DNA of 64,000 bases from Solimonas sp. SE-A11 (GCF_030345715.1 NZ_JAUASX010000004.1:1-64000), one strand, 5' to 3'. Numbered from the stretch's first letter, positions 24,305-32,465 are shown. A program made the numbers and translations. Notes: generated from the letters alone by a model not told the origin.

Positions 24305-24368
24305 GGCAAAGCAGGCTATGCCGCAAAATTTTGATCGCTGGTCGAAAAGTCTATTGCCCGTACAGCGG

Positions 24369-24638
24369 TCAATGCCACATCCGATATTTGACCGACTCGG
24401 CAGACGCTTCAGGCTTTGGGACAGTGCCCCGAACTAGTCCACGGTTTAATGTAACCCGTACCTCGGAATTCGGGCCAACACTGATTTCTTGCCAATTTGC
24501 CTCAAAATCACCGGCGAACAATGCATATAGTGCATTGATTTTAAAATGTTTTTCAATAAACGCTGTTACACTTATGATAATAGCCCTTATCGTAAGTTGG
24601 GGGTCCGGACCAATCAAATACTGTACTTTTGACCCCAC
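24369..24638 (-). CDS. Possible small hypothetical protein (89 residues)
   Basis: The 436-bp stretch between the methyltransferase and DUF1232 genes is unusually AT-rich. This GTG-started frame has a balanced composition (V-Q-Y-L-I-G-P-D-P-Q-L, I-I-I-S-V-T-A-F-I-E-K-H-F-K-I-N-A-L-Y) unlike the shadow frames around it. I recognise no family and see no clear ribosome-binding site. The remainder of the stretch holds nothing I can identify. Confidence 0.3.
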   Translation of the reverse strand: MGSKVQYLIGPDPQLTIRAIIISVTAFIEKHFKINALYALFAGDFEANWQEISVGPNSEVRVTLNRGLVRGTVPKPEASAESVKYRMWH

Positions 24639-24740
24639 TTTTGTGTCTCAAGAACCGCGCAGTCGGCCTTGGCCTAGCATCGCTCCTGCCTCGGTATCCT
24701 GTGTCTCACGCAGGGGCCGGCAAAGGCAACACACTGAAGT

Positions 24741-25130
24741 TCAAGCGTTGGAAAAAGCACTGACCACCCAATCGGCCGCCACCCAGGCAAGGAACAGCCA
24801 CAACGCTACAAAACACGTTGCGGCGGTATAACTGACGGGCCTGCTCGCGGCTTGCCGTGCTTGCACCCGGGCCGACTCTAGGATTTCTGGGGGAGTGAGC
24901 CGGACGACCAGGGCCAGACCCAGAGGGATCAACACTAGGTCATCAAGGTAGCCTAGGACGGGAATGAAATCCGGGATGAGGTCGATCGGGCTGAGGGCAT
25001 ATGCCGCCACAACCAGAGCCACTAGACGGACATGAAATGGCGTGCGGGGATCACGCGCGGCGAAGTACACCGTCAAGGTTTGTTGCTTGAGCTGCTTGGC
25101 TTGAGCCTTCAGGGAATCCAGAACTCTCAC
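24741..25130 (-). CDS. DUF1232/YkvA-family membrane protein
   Basis: A 129-residue protein with the DUF1232 signature [22 protein letters not shown] (about residues 44-65), followed by a hydrophobic [10 protein letters not shown] and a C-terminal transmembrane helix [12 protein letters not shown]. The start is a GTG at 25130. The function of the family is unresolved; it is found both in chromosomes and as a passenger in mobile islands. Confidence 0.85.
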   Translation of the reverse strand: MRVLDSLKAQAKQLKQQTLTVYFAARDPRTPFHVRLVALVVAAYALSPIDLIPDFIPVLGYLDDLVLIPLGLALVVRLTPPEILESARVQARQAASRPVSYTAATCFVALWLFLAWVAADWVVSAFSNA

Positions 25131-25196
25131 TGGCCGTACTTCGTTGATGTTTGCGCGCCGAACATTGGGAGTGACCAGCGTACCACTCGTTGAGAA

Positions 25197-26225
25197 TCAA
25201 GCGCTGCCCGGCTCACTGGATTTGGCCTTCTGCAGCCGCCGGATTTCTGCTCTGGCTTCTTCCAACTGGCCCTGCAGCGCCGAAAGCTTCCCATCGAGCT
25301 TCGCTGCTTCCCGGAGGGCTTCATCGCGATCCCGCTTGTGTTGCTCAAGCGCGGCCGTCAACTGCTCGATCTCGGCGCGCGCCCGATCCAGCTCAGCGTG
25401 GCGCAGCGCCTGATCCTTGGTGGCCTGCTCCTGGGCCCGCTGCAGGGCGTTCTCGGCGGCTACCACAGCGTCCTGGCGCTTGGCGAGGTCGCGCTGGGTG
25501 GTCGTCAGCTCGGCCCGGAGCGAGGCATTCAGCTTGGCGGCCTCCGAAACCGAAGTTTCAAGAGTTGCCGCATGCTTGGCAGCGGCCGCCGTTTCACGCT
25601 CCCGGTCCTGCACCAGGCGTTGCAACTGGGCCTTTTGTTCGTCGATGCGACCCAGCAGATGACGCTCGTTGCCCTCAGCCTGGTCGCGTAGTCGCTGCAG
25701 TTCGCCAGCATGCTTCTGGGCGGCGCGTTCGCGCTCGGCCTCGGAGGCGCGGGCCTGGGCCTCGGCGGTGGTCGCGCGGGTCGTCTGGCTCCCCAGTTCT
25801 TTCTCGGTGCTGGCGAGCTTGGCTGAGGTGGCTTTGAGCTGCTCCCGGTGACGTTCGAGATCGGCGTTCAGGTCGGCCACCCGCTGATGGAACGCCGTGC
25901 GCTCGACTTCGAAGTCCCGACGCTCCTGGGCCAGGGCCTCACGGCCCGCAGCCAGCTCGCCCTCGGCTGCCGCTCGCTCCTTCTCGAGCTCCTCGCGGGC
26001 GGTGGCCTGCACCTGCTCGTAGAGCTCGGCGGCCGCCGTCGCGATCGGCGCCGGCAGGTTCAAGCGCGCCTGCAGCGACTGGAAATACTGCTTCAGCAGC
26101 GCGTTCACTGTCGCGGGCGAGCCGGTGCCGAGGAGGCGCCGGATGCCGTCAATCGTGGGCCGTTCGCCGTCGGCGAGGAGCTGGTCCGCGGCGCGGGTGA
26201 TGTCGTCGATCGTTACACCGCGCAC
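25197..26225 (-). CDS. KfrA-like DNA-binding coiled-coil protein
   Basis: A 342-residue protein. Residues 1-75 match the KfrA N-terminal DNA-binding domain (I-T-R-A-A-D-Q-L-L-A-D-G-E-R-P-T-I-D-G-I-R, G-T-G-S-P-A-T-V-N-A-L-L-K-Q). The rest is a long uninterrupted coiled coil very rich in Glu, Ala, Gln, Arg and Lys. KfrA proteins of plasmids repress themselves and act in segregation. Here the gene is divergent from a tyrosine recombinase with a 9-7-9 bp palindrome between them, so it probably represses the recombinase. The start is a GTG at 26225. Confidence 0.82.
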   Translation of the reverse strand: MRGVTIDDITRAADQLLADGERPTIDGIRRLLGTGSPATVNALLKQYFQSLQARLNLPAPIATAAAELYEQVQATAREELEKERAAAEGELAAGREALAQERRDFEVERTAFHQRVADLNADLERHREQLKATSAKLASTEKELGSQTTRATTAEAQARASEAERERAAQKHAGELQRLRDQAEGNERHLLGRIDEQKAQLQRLVQDRERETAAAAKHAATLETSVSEAAKLNASLRAELTTTQRDLAKRQDAVVAAENALQRAQEQATKDQALRHAELDRARAEIEQLTAALEQHKRDRDEALREAAKLDGKLSALQGQLEEARAEIRRLQKAKSSEPGSA

Positions 26226-26318
26226 GGACGGTCCTGGCCGGCGGCTGGCGCCGATGTTGTGGTCAAAATTCCCATTTGGGGTCTCCCGATTCTCAAACCC
26301 CTACCCTTGCTTTTGTAC

Positions 26319-26343
26319 TCGTGATAAGAGATGTTTATCACGA
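26319..26343. promoter_or_regulatory. 25-bp palindrome between kfrA-like and integrase genes
   Basis: Perfect 9-bp arms TCGTGATAA (26319-26327) and TTATCACGA (26335-26343) separated by 7 bp, in the AT-rich divergent intergenic region. It is either the KfrA operator or the recombinase's own core site. Confidence 0.65.
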
Positions 26344-26397
26344 ATACGATAGATCGAACGTCGCATTTAATACATAGTACATAGGATTTATACCGAT

Positions 26398-27495
26398 ATG
26401 CCGACCGCTGAGCCACCGCGTCGACGCAGACCCAAATCCCGGGCAGTGACAGTTGTCGGCCCTGCAGAATTGATCTCGCCGTCCGAATTGGGCGACGCCG
26501 CGCGGCGGGCCGCTGAGGAAATCCTGGTCGCCGGCCAGGCCGAGAATACCGTCCGCAGCTATCGCAGCGCGCTGCGCTACTGGTGCGCCTGGGCCCAGGC
26601 CCGCTATGGCCAGCCGCTGGCCCTGCCCGTCGCCGTGCCGACCGTGCTGCAGTTCCTGGTCGACCATCTGGTGCGCGGCCCGATCGATCAGCCGGTCTGC
26701 GAACTGCCGACGACGATCGACGAGTTGCTGGTCCAGAGCGACTTCAAGCGACAGACCGGCCCGTTGAAGATGAACACAGTGGTCCACCGGCTGGCAGTGC
26801 TGTCGAAACTGCACCAGCTGCGTCGGCAGCCGAATCCCTGCGAAGACCCCCAGGTCCGCCAGCTGCTGTCGAGCGCCAAACGCGCGGCCTCCAAGCGTGG
26901 TGAAATCGTCACGAAGAAGACCGCCGCCACCCGGGAACCTCTGGAAGCGATGTTGGCCACCTGCGACGACTCGCTCGAAGGCATTCGGGACCGTGCGCTG
27001 CTGCTGTTTGCCTGGGCCAGTGGCGGCCGGCGCCGCTCGGAGGTGGCCGACGCCGTCGTAGAGCGCTTGGTCAAGGCGGATGGCAGCAACTATGCCTATC
27101 GGCTGCACCGGTCCAAGACCAACCAGGACGGGACGGTCAAGCAGCCGGATAAGCCGATTCGTGGCAAGGCAGCCGAAGCCCTCAAGACTTGGCTCGACGC
27201 GGCTTCCATTTCCGAGGGCGCGATCTTTCGGCGGCTTTGGAAGGCGCGGGTGGGCCCTCCCCTCACCCCGGAGTCCATCGCGAACATCGTACGTAAGCGC
27301 GCGCTGCTCGCCGGCCTGGACGGCGACTGGGCAGGCCACAGTATGCGGTCGGGGTTCGTCACCGAGGCTGGACGGAAGAACATCCCCGTGGGTGACGTCA
27401 TGGCGATGACCGAGCATCGGAAGGTGGAGACGGTGATGGGGTACTACCGCAGCGGAGAGCTGGCAACCAACGCTATTGGAAACCTGTTGGACTAA
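26398..27495 (+). CDS. Tyrosine recombinase/integrase paired with the KfrA-like protein
   Basis: A 365-residue site-specific recombinase. The N-terminal SAM-like core-binding domain contains A-E-N-T-V-R-S-Y-R-S-A-L-R-Y-W. The catalytic residues are all present: Arg in S-G-G-R-R-R-S-E-V, H-x-x-R in G-H-S-M-R-S-G-F, and H...Y in T-E-H-R-K-V-E-T-V-M-G-Y-Y. The N-terminus is basic (R-R-R-R-P-K-S-R). It is divergent from the KfrA-like gene, a pairing that recurs in small chromosomal islands. It is unrelated to the three recombinases at 31-36 kb. Confidence 0.88.
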   Translation: MPTAEPPRRRRPKSRAVTVVGPAELISPSELGDAARRAAEEILVAGQAENTVRSYRSALRYWCAWAQARYGQPLALPVAVPTVLQFLVDHLVRGPIDQPVCELPTTIDELLVQSDFKRQTGPLKMNTVVHRLAVLSKLHQLRRQPNPCEDPQVRQLLSSAKRAASKRGEIVTKKTAATREPLEAMLATCDDSLEGIRDRALLLFAWASGGRRRSEVADAVVERLVKADGSNYAYRLHRSKTNQDGTVKQPDKPIRGKAAEALKTWLDAASISEGAIFRRLWKARVGPPLTPESIANIVRKRALLAGLDGDWAGHSMRSGFVTEAGRKNIPVGDVMAMTEHRKVETVMGYYRSGELATNAIGNLLD

Positions 27496-27648
27496 GGCAG
27501 TTCCGTACGTGGAAGTATCCCGAGCAATACTCGGCAGATGTGGGAGGCTTGAGCTACTATCGAACTTGGCAAAGGCCGGAATCTGCAGGTCGAAGCCTTT
27601 GATTCAGAATAAAAAGACTCAAAAACGATCGAGGACCAAAGCGGCGCC

Positions 27649-28062
27649 ATGCCTATCGCCTTCATTCACCTCTCGGACATCCACTTCGGCCAGGAAAAAG
27701 GCGGAGCTGTCGCCGTCCACGACGATGTCAAGGAACGGCTGATTGAAGATGTCCAGGATCAGGTGGCACGTCTTCCCGGACAGCGAGCCAGCGGTGTTAT
27801 TGTTTGCGGGGATATCGCGTACGCTGGAAAGCGTGAACAGTATGCGGCCGCTGCGGCTTGGCTCGATCAGATCGCTGGCGCAGCCGGTTGTGCGAAAACC
27901 GACGTACAAATGGTGCCGGGCAACCATGATGTAGATCGCGCCAAGATTTCTGCAGCACTCACTTGGATGCTTGAAGAGATCAAGGTGAAGGGCGAGGCGA
28001 AACTTGACGAGTTTTTTGAGGCCGAGAACGACAGGACCCTCCTCTATAGCCGCTTCCAGCAG
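27649..28062 (+). pseudogene. Metallophosphoesterase, N-terminal fragment interrupted by intron/IS sequence
   Basis: About 138 codons encode the N-terminus of a calcineurin-like metallophosphoesterase. The metal-binding motifs are S-D-I-H-F-G (Asp10, His12), C-G-D-I-A-Y-A-G (Asp55) and P-G-N-H-D-V-D-R (Asn92, His93). The rest of the phosphatase is missing: after L-L-Y-S-R-F the frame runs without a stop into group II intron reverse-transcriptase sequence and then an IS256-type transposase. This subgroup often forms the N-terminal domain of large multidomain proteins linked to phage defence, so a disrupted defence gene is possible (inference). Confidence 0.7.
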
Positions 28063-28354
28063 GTAGAACCTTCGAGGGAGGAAATGCAAATGAACCTGGC
28101 AACAGCGTGTGCGTCCTCCGACGAGCAGGTCCCTTGGGACAGCATCGACTGGTCCAAGGTACATCGGCACGTCAGGAGGCTCCAAGCGCGTATCGTGAAG
28201 GCGTGGCAGGTTGGTGATCACGGCAAGGTGAAAGCCCTGCAATGGCTGCTGACCCACTCGTACAGCGGTCGTGCGTTGGCCGTGAAGCGGGTGACGGATA
28301 ATCGTGGCAAGAGAACGCCAGGAGTCGACGGGATGATTTGGTCGACGCCTGGGA
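28063..28354 (+). pseudogene. Group II intron reverse transcriptase/maturase, N-terminal fragment
   Basis: A GGGAGG sequence precedes ATGs at 28084 and 28090. The encoded segment I-D-W-S-K-V-H-R-H-V-R-R-L-Q-A-R-I-V-K-A, then K-V-K-A-L-Q-W-L-L-T-H-S and G-K-R-T-P-G-V-D-G, is the RT0/RT1 start of bacterial group II intron proteins (LtrA type). It stops at the left inverted repeat of the IS256-type element; no downstream RT domains remain. Upstream there is no room for ribozyme domains I-III, so the intron is truncated at both ends. Confidence 0.75.
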
Positions 28355-29660
28355 GCCTGTCAGGATTTTTGTGTGCTGAGCCATACACTGCCCTCTTGGG
28401 CAAGGAAGGACGTATGGCAAAGAAGGACGCGGGGCCGTTTACGGCGGAGCTTCTGGACTCGCTGCTGGCAGGGCGTGACCCCAAGACGATACTGGATTCT
28501 GGCGGCCTGCTCGGCGAGCTGAAGAAGGCCTTGGCGGAGCGCATGCTCAACGCCGAGATGGACGTTCATCTGGACGGCGAGGCCGAAGCAGGCCTGTCCA
28601 ATCACCGCAATGGCAGCAGCCCGAAGACAGTTCTGACGCCCGAAGGCGCGATCGAGTTGTCGATCCCGCGCGACCGGCACGGTCGCTTCGACCCGGCCCT
28701 GATCGCCAAGTATCGGCGCCGCTTCCCCGACTTCGACGACAAGATCATCGCCCTGTACGCCCGGGGCATGAGCACCCGGGACATCCAGGCGCACGTCCGC
28801 GAGCTATACGGCATCGAGGTCTCGCCGGTTACCGACTCGGTGATCGACGAGGTGACGGCCTGGCAGGCCCGGCCGCTGGAGTCGACCTACGCGATCGTGT
28901 TTTTCGACGCCCTGCGGGTCAAAATCCGCGATGAAGGCCTGGTCCGAAACAAGGCGGTGTACCTGGCCATTGGCATGCGTCCCTCCGGGCACAAGGAAGT
29001 GCTGGGCCTCTGGATCGAGCAGACCGAGGGCGCCAAGTTCTGGCTGCGCGTCATGAACGAGATCCGGGCCCGCGGTACGCAGGACATCCTGATTGCCGTC
29101 GTCGATGGCCTGAAGGGCTTCCCGGAGGCGATCACCGCGGCCTTTCCCGACGCCGTGGTCCAGACCTGCATCGTTCACCTGATCCGCTACTCGATGCAAT
29201 TTGCGTCCTGGAAGGAGCGCAAGGCCGTGGCCGCCGGTCTCAAGCCGATCTACCGGGCCGAAAGCGCCGAGGCCGCCGCCCGTGAACTGGACGCCTTCGA
29301 CCAGGGACCGTGGGGACGGAAATACCCGGTGATCGCCCAAAGCTGGCGGCGTAACTGGGAGGCGGTGATCCCGTTCTTCGCGTTTCCGGCGGACGTGCGC
29401 AAGATCATCTACACGACCAACGCCATCGAGAGCCTCAACGCTTCGGTACGCAAAGCCATCCGCAACAAGGGGCACTTCCCCAACGATCAGGCCGCCACCA
29501 AGCTGATCTGGCTGGCACTGCGACACATCACCGACAACTGGAAGAATCCACCCATCACGTGGCACTCTGCCCGGGCACAGCTGGCTATCCAGTTTGGCGA
29601 GCGCTTCACGCTGACCGATTGATTACACCAACCGGCTCACACACAGAATTTCTGACAGGC
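28355..29660 (+). mobile_element. IS256-family insertion sequence
   Basis: About 1.3 kb bounded by inverted repeats that both start GCCTGTCAG. The left end reads GCCTGTCAGGATTTTTGTGT from 28355; the right end, read inward from 29660, is GCCTGTCAGAAATTCTGTGT. It contains one transposase gene. The flanks (group II intron sequence at left, thioesterase upstream region at right) share no obvious 8-9 bp target duplication, so the junctions were probably altered by an IS-mediated deletion or recombination. Confidence 0.8.
28414..29622 (+). CDS. IS256-family (mutator-type) transposase
   Basis: A 402-residue DDE transposase started at the ATG at 28414; the frame is also open upstream through intron and phosphoesterase fragments. 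Catalytic blocks are visible: first Asp in I-V-F-F-D-A-L-R-V-K, second Asp in V-V-D-G-L-K-G-F-P-E-A-I, and Glu in Y-T-T-N-A-I-E-S-L-N-A. These, together with C-I-V-H-L-I-R-Y-S, are typical for the IS256/mutator family. It looks intact and would move the element by a copy-out circle mechanism. Confidence 0.93.
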   Translation: MAKKDAGPFTAELLDSLLAGRDPKTILDSGGLLGELKKALAERMLNAEMDVHLDGEAEAGLSNHRNGSSPKTVLTPEGAIELSIPRDRHGRFDPALIAKYRRRFPDFDDKIIALYARGMSTRDIQAHVRELYGIEVSPVTDSVIDEVTAWQARPLESTYAIVFFDALRVKIRDEGLVRNKAVYLAIGMRPSGHKEVLGLWIEQTEGAKFWLRVMNEIRARGTQDILIAVVDGLKGFPEAITAAFPDAVVQTCIVHLIRYSMQFASWKERKAVAAGLKPIYRAESAEAAARELDAFDQGPWGRKYPVIAQSWRRNWEAVIPFFAFPADVRKIIYTTNAIESLNASVRKAIRNKGHFPNDQAATKLIWLALRHITDNWKNPPITWHSARAQLAIQFGERFTLTD

Positions 29661-29703
29661 CCAAAACGCATGACCTCCCCCTTCCCTTCCGAGCATTGCC
29701 CGA

Positions 29704-30162
29704 ATGACTGACCACAATCACCCCGAAGCCTGGAACCAGTTTCTCGCCATCGCCCCCTACACCGGCCTGCTGCGCATGGAAGCCGCGTCGGCCTCCGACA
29801 GCGGCTGTGTCATCGCCCTGCCCTACCACGACGACTTGGTCGGCGACCCCGACAGTGGCGTGCTGCACGGCGGCGCCATCACCGCGCTGATGGACGTATG
29901 TTTTGGCTTTTCGGTGTACTTCCGTACCAGGAAGTTCGTGCCGATGGCCACGCTGGACCTGCGCATCGATTACCTGCGCCCGGCGCAGCCGCATCGCAAG
30001 GTCTACGCCACAGCCAACTGTTACAAGCTCACGCAGGACCTGGCCTTCGTCCGCGGCCACGCCTACGACGACGCCTCCGACAACCCAATCTCTACTAGCG
30101 TCGGCATATTCATGTTCACCGCCGGCAAACCCGCCTTCACCGAAACCAAAAAGTCCTCATGA
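29704..30162 (+). CDS. PaaI-family hotdog thioesterase
   Basis: A 152-residue hotdog-fold protein with the PaaI/acyl-CoA thioesterase signature G-D-P-D-S-G-V-L-H-G-G-A-I-T-A-L-M-D and the strand M-A-T-L-D-L-R-I-D-Y-L-R-P. The family hydrolyses aryl- or acyl-CoA. The start at 29704 is only 44 bp after the IS256 right repeat, so the native promoter is probably lost. It overlaps the next thioesterase by 4 bp (ATGA). Confidence 0.88.
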   Translation: MTDHNHPEAWNQFLAIAPYTGLLRMEAASASDSGCVIALPYHDDLVGDPDSGVLHGGAITALMDVCFGFSVYFRTRKFVPMATLDLRIDYLRPAQPHRKVYATANCYKLTQDLAFVRGHAYDDASDNPISTSVGIFMFTAGKPAFTETKKSS

Positions 30163-30590
30163 GCCTCGCCGAAACCCTCACCGACATCCGCGCACGCGCC
30201 GACTGGGCCGCGCTGCCGCGGGCCCTGCCCTTTGCCCGCATGCTGGGCCTGCGCGTGGAGGTGCGCGGTGAATCCTTCACCTGCGTGATGCCCTTCGAAC
30301 AAAAGCTCATCGGCAATCCGGCCCTGCCGGCCTTGCACGGCGGCGCCATCGGCGGCTACATGGAATGCGCCGGCATCCTGCATCTGCTGTGGAGCAGCGA
30401 AGCCTTGGCCGTGCCCAAAACCATCGACTTCACCATCGACTACCTGCTTTCCGGGCGCCCGCAGGATACCTACGCCAACGTCTACCCAATCAAGCTGGGC
30501 AAGCGCGTGAGCAACCTGCGCATCGAGGCCTGGCAGACGGCGCCCGCAAAGCCCATCGCGGTGGCCGTGATGAACATGCTGATGCGCTGA
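30159..30590 (+). CDS. PaaI-family hotdog thioesterase, second copy
   Basis: A 143-residue hotdog protein with the block N-P-A-L-P-A-L-H-G-G-A-I-G-G-Y-M-E and T-I-D-F-T-I-D-Y-L-L-S-G-R-P. It is only distantly related to the preceding gene, so the pair probably works as a heteromer or on different CoA esters, as tandem hotdog genes often do. The start overlaps the first thioesterase stop (ATGA); a GTG-started SDR gene follows 26 bp later. Confidence 0.87.
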   Translation: MSLAETLTDIRARADWAALPRALPFARMLGLRVEVRGESFTCVMPFEQKLIGNPALPALHGGAIGGYMECAGILHLLWSSEALAVPKTIDFTIDYLLSGRPQDTYANVYPIKLGKRVSNLRIEAWQTAPAKPIAVAVMNMLMR

Positions 30591-30616
30591 CCCATTTCAA
30601 TAGCCTAGGAGCTGTC

Positions 30617-31078
30617 GTGAAATACCGTTCCATCTATCATCCCGATCTATTCAAAAGCAAAACCGTGATCGTCACGGGCGGGGGCAGCGGCATCGGCCGC
30701 TGTACCGCGCACGAGCTCGCCAGCCTCGGCGCCAGCGTCGCCATCGTCGGCCGCAAGGTCGAAAAGCTGGACCGGGTACGCGGGGAAATCGAGGCCGCCG
30801 GGGGGCGCGTGAGCTGTCATGTCTGCGACATCCGCGAGGAGCCGATGGTGCGCCAGATGATCGCCGAGGTCATCGCGCGCCACGGCGGCATCCACGGCCT
30901 GGTCAACAACGCCGGCGGCCAGTACCCCTCGCCGGCCAGGGATCTGAGCACCAAGGGCTGGGAGGCGGTGATTCGCAACAATCTCACCGGCGGCTTCATC
31001 GTCGCACGCGAGGCGTACACCCAGTGGATGGAGGCGCACGGAGGCAGCATCGTCAACATCGTCGCCGCCAACGTATAG
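30617..31078 (+). pseudogene. Short-chain dehydrogenase/reductase, truncated by the recombinase-trio element
   Basis: The GTG at 30617, after AGGAG, opens an SDR resembling 2,4-dienoyl-CoA/trans-2-enoyl-CoA reductases. The cofactor motif T-G-G-G-S-G-I-G and the N-N-A-G-G motif are present. The frame reaches S-I-V-N-I-V-A-A-N-V at codon 153 and stops. The catalytic Y-x-x-x-K and the last ~110-130 residues are absent, so the product cannot be active. The stop is formed at the left end of the recombinase-trio element, whose first CTATGGACAT repeat begins at 31083. The missing 3' half is not found beyond the element's right end. Confidence 0.82.
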
Positions 31079-31095
31079 CACCCTATGGACATGCA

Positions 31096-31129
31096 CCCGG
31101 TGAATGTCATTCTATGGACATTCACCGGG
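31096..31129. repeat. loxP-like 13-8-13 bp perfect dyad at the element's left end
   Basis: CCCGGTGAATGTC (31096-31108), an 8-bp spacer ATTCTATG (31109-31116) and GACATTCACCGGG (31117-31129). All 13 positions of the arms are complementary. This geometry matches the core site of a tyrosine recombinase. No T-run follows, so it is not a terminator. Confidence 0.8.
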
Positions 31130-31202
31130 GCGTAGACAGGGTACGTGCATTTCCCGGGTGGAGGCTTATAGCTATTAAAGAGCCTAATCCGGGGAGGTGG
31201 TC

Positions 31203-32465
31203 GTGGCGTGTCTGGAGTACATCAATTACCAGCCGTGGCGGGATGTCGCGGTAGGGAAAAGCATCATTTGGGAACCGGACGCGATTGCTCCGGGAGTGCG
31301 CGGCCTCCCCCAGGTATTCTGGAAGAGTGGTGAGGGGTGGGCCGAAGCAAACCACTGGGCCTTGGAAAAGGTCATCAACCAAGGCGTCCACCTCGATACC
31401 GCCAAAGCGCTGCTAAAGCATCTCCATGCTTATGCCTGCTTCCTGGAAGAGAACGAGCTGGACTGGCGCCACTTCCCTACCCGCCTAGCTGATCGCGCCG
31501 TGGTGCGCTTCAGGGGCCACCTGGTGAGGGAAATCGAGCGAGATAGCTTGAAGTCGAGCACGGCTCGCTCTCGCATCAACGCGGTTGTTCAGTTCTATCG
31601 CCACGCCGCGGCTCACGACTTCGTTACCTCCACTACCCCGATGTGGCGCGAGCGCACCGTCGTAGTCCGGTACTACGACACGGTAGGCTTCCAGCGATCT
31701 CTGCTCCGCCTGACCACCGATCTGGCCATTCCCAACCGAGCCATACCAGGAGTGCGCCTGGAGGACGGCTTGTTGCCGATCACCGACTCGCACATGACTG
31801 AACTCCTAGAGTTCACCGCTGGCAAGGAGACTGCTGAACTGCATCTCATGCTGACGACGGGCTTCTTCACAGGAGCGCGCCTCGGCAGCATCACAACCCT
31901 GCGCATCGAAAACTTAGAGCATGCTCTCCCTGACCCATTGATGAAGGGCTTCTACCTGTTGCGGGTCGGACCCGGCACGAATGTCGCGACGAAGTTCAAC
32001 GTTGAGGGAAACCTGCTGGTCCCAAAGGCGCTGTTGGAGGAGTTGAAGCGGTACGCATACTCCACTGAACGCCTGAAGCGGGAAGCCCGGGCCACTGCCG
32101 CTCACCGGACCCTGCTGTTCCTCACATCGCGAGGAAAAGGCTACAGCGTCAATTCCGTGGGCCGGCTGATGACTGGACTGCGTCGGAAGGCAGTTCGCTC
32201 CAACCTGCGTTTCATGCAGCACTTCAAATTCCACCAGACAAGAGCAACCTACGGTACCTGGCTGATGAAGCTGGTGTTAGGGGTGACTACGGCCAGCGCG
32301 GCTGTAGAGTTCGTCAAGAACGCCATGCTACACAAGCACGAAGCAACGACGTTCAAATACGTTAAGTTCTTGGAGGACACCAAAGGCAAGCAGGAGGCCG
32401 CCCGCGCTTTCCATGAGGCTTTTACAGGCCTTAAGAGAAGGGACTGGGACGACGTCCATGCTTAA
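31203..32465 (+). CDS. Tyrosine recombinase 1 of the trio (TnpA-like)
   Basis: A 420-residue recombinase. The GTG at 31203 is preferred over the GTG at 31197 because the GGGGAGG sequence then sits 5 bp upstream. The catalytic set is complete: Arg in T-T-G-F-F-T-G-A-R-L-G-S-I, H-x-x-R in F-K-F-H-Q-T-R-A-T-Y-G-T-W, and H...Y in L-H-K-H-E-A-T-T-F-K-Y-V-K-F-L. The N-terminal half (L-L-K-H-L-H-A-Y-A-C-F-L-E-E-N) forms the core-binding domain. Its 3' end overlaps recombinase 2 by 8 bp, which indicates coupled translation of the set. Confidence 0.88.
   Translation: MACLEYINYQPWRDVAVGKSIIWEPDAIAPGVRGLPQVFWKSGEGWAEANHWALEKVINQGVHLDTAKALLKHLHAYACFLEENELDWRHFPTRLADRAVVRFRGHLVREIERDSLKSSTARSRINAVVQFYRHAAAHDFVTSTTPMWRERTVVVRYYDTVGFQRSLLRLTTDLAIPNRAIPGVRLEDGLLPITDSHMTELLEFTAGKETAELHLMLTTGFFTGARLGSITTLRIENLEHALPDPLMKGFYLLRVGPGTNVATKFNVEGNLLVPKALLEELKRYAYSTERLKREARATAAHRTLLFLTSRGKGYSVNSVGRLMTGLRRKAVRSNLRFMQHFKFHQTRATYGTWLMKLVLGVTTASAAVEFVKNAMLHKHEATTFKYVKFLEDTKGKQEAARAFHEAFTGLKRRDWDDVHA

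Noticed and set aside
24331-24831. A 166-codon plus-strand frame in the AT-rich gap
   Set aside because: It has a Ser/Arg-rich tail that overlaps the DUF1232 coding region antisense, no ribosome-binding site and no domain-like pattern.
28063-28354. A functional group II intron
   Set aside because: There is no space for ribozyme domains I-III before the RT start, and the protein ends after the first RT blocks at the IS repeat. It is a fragment only.
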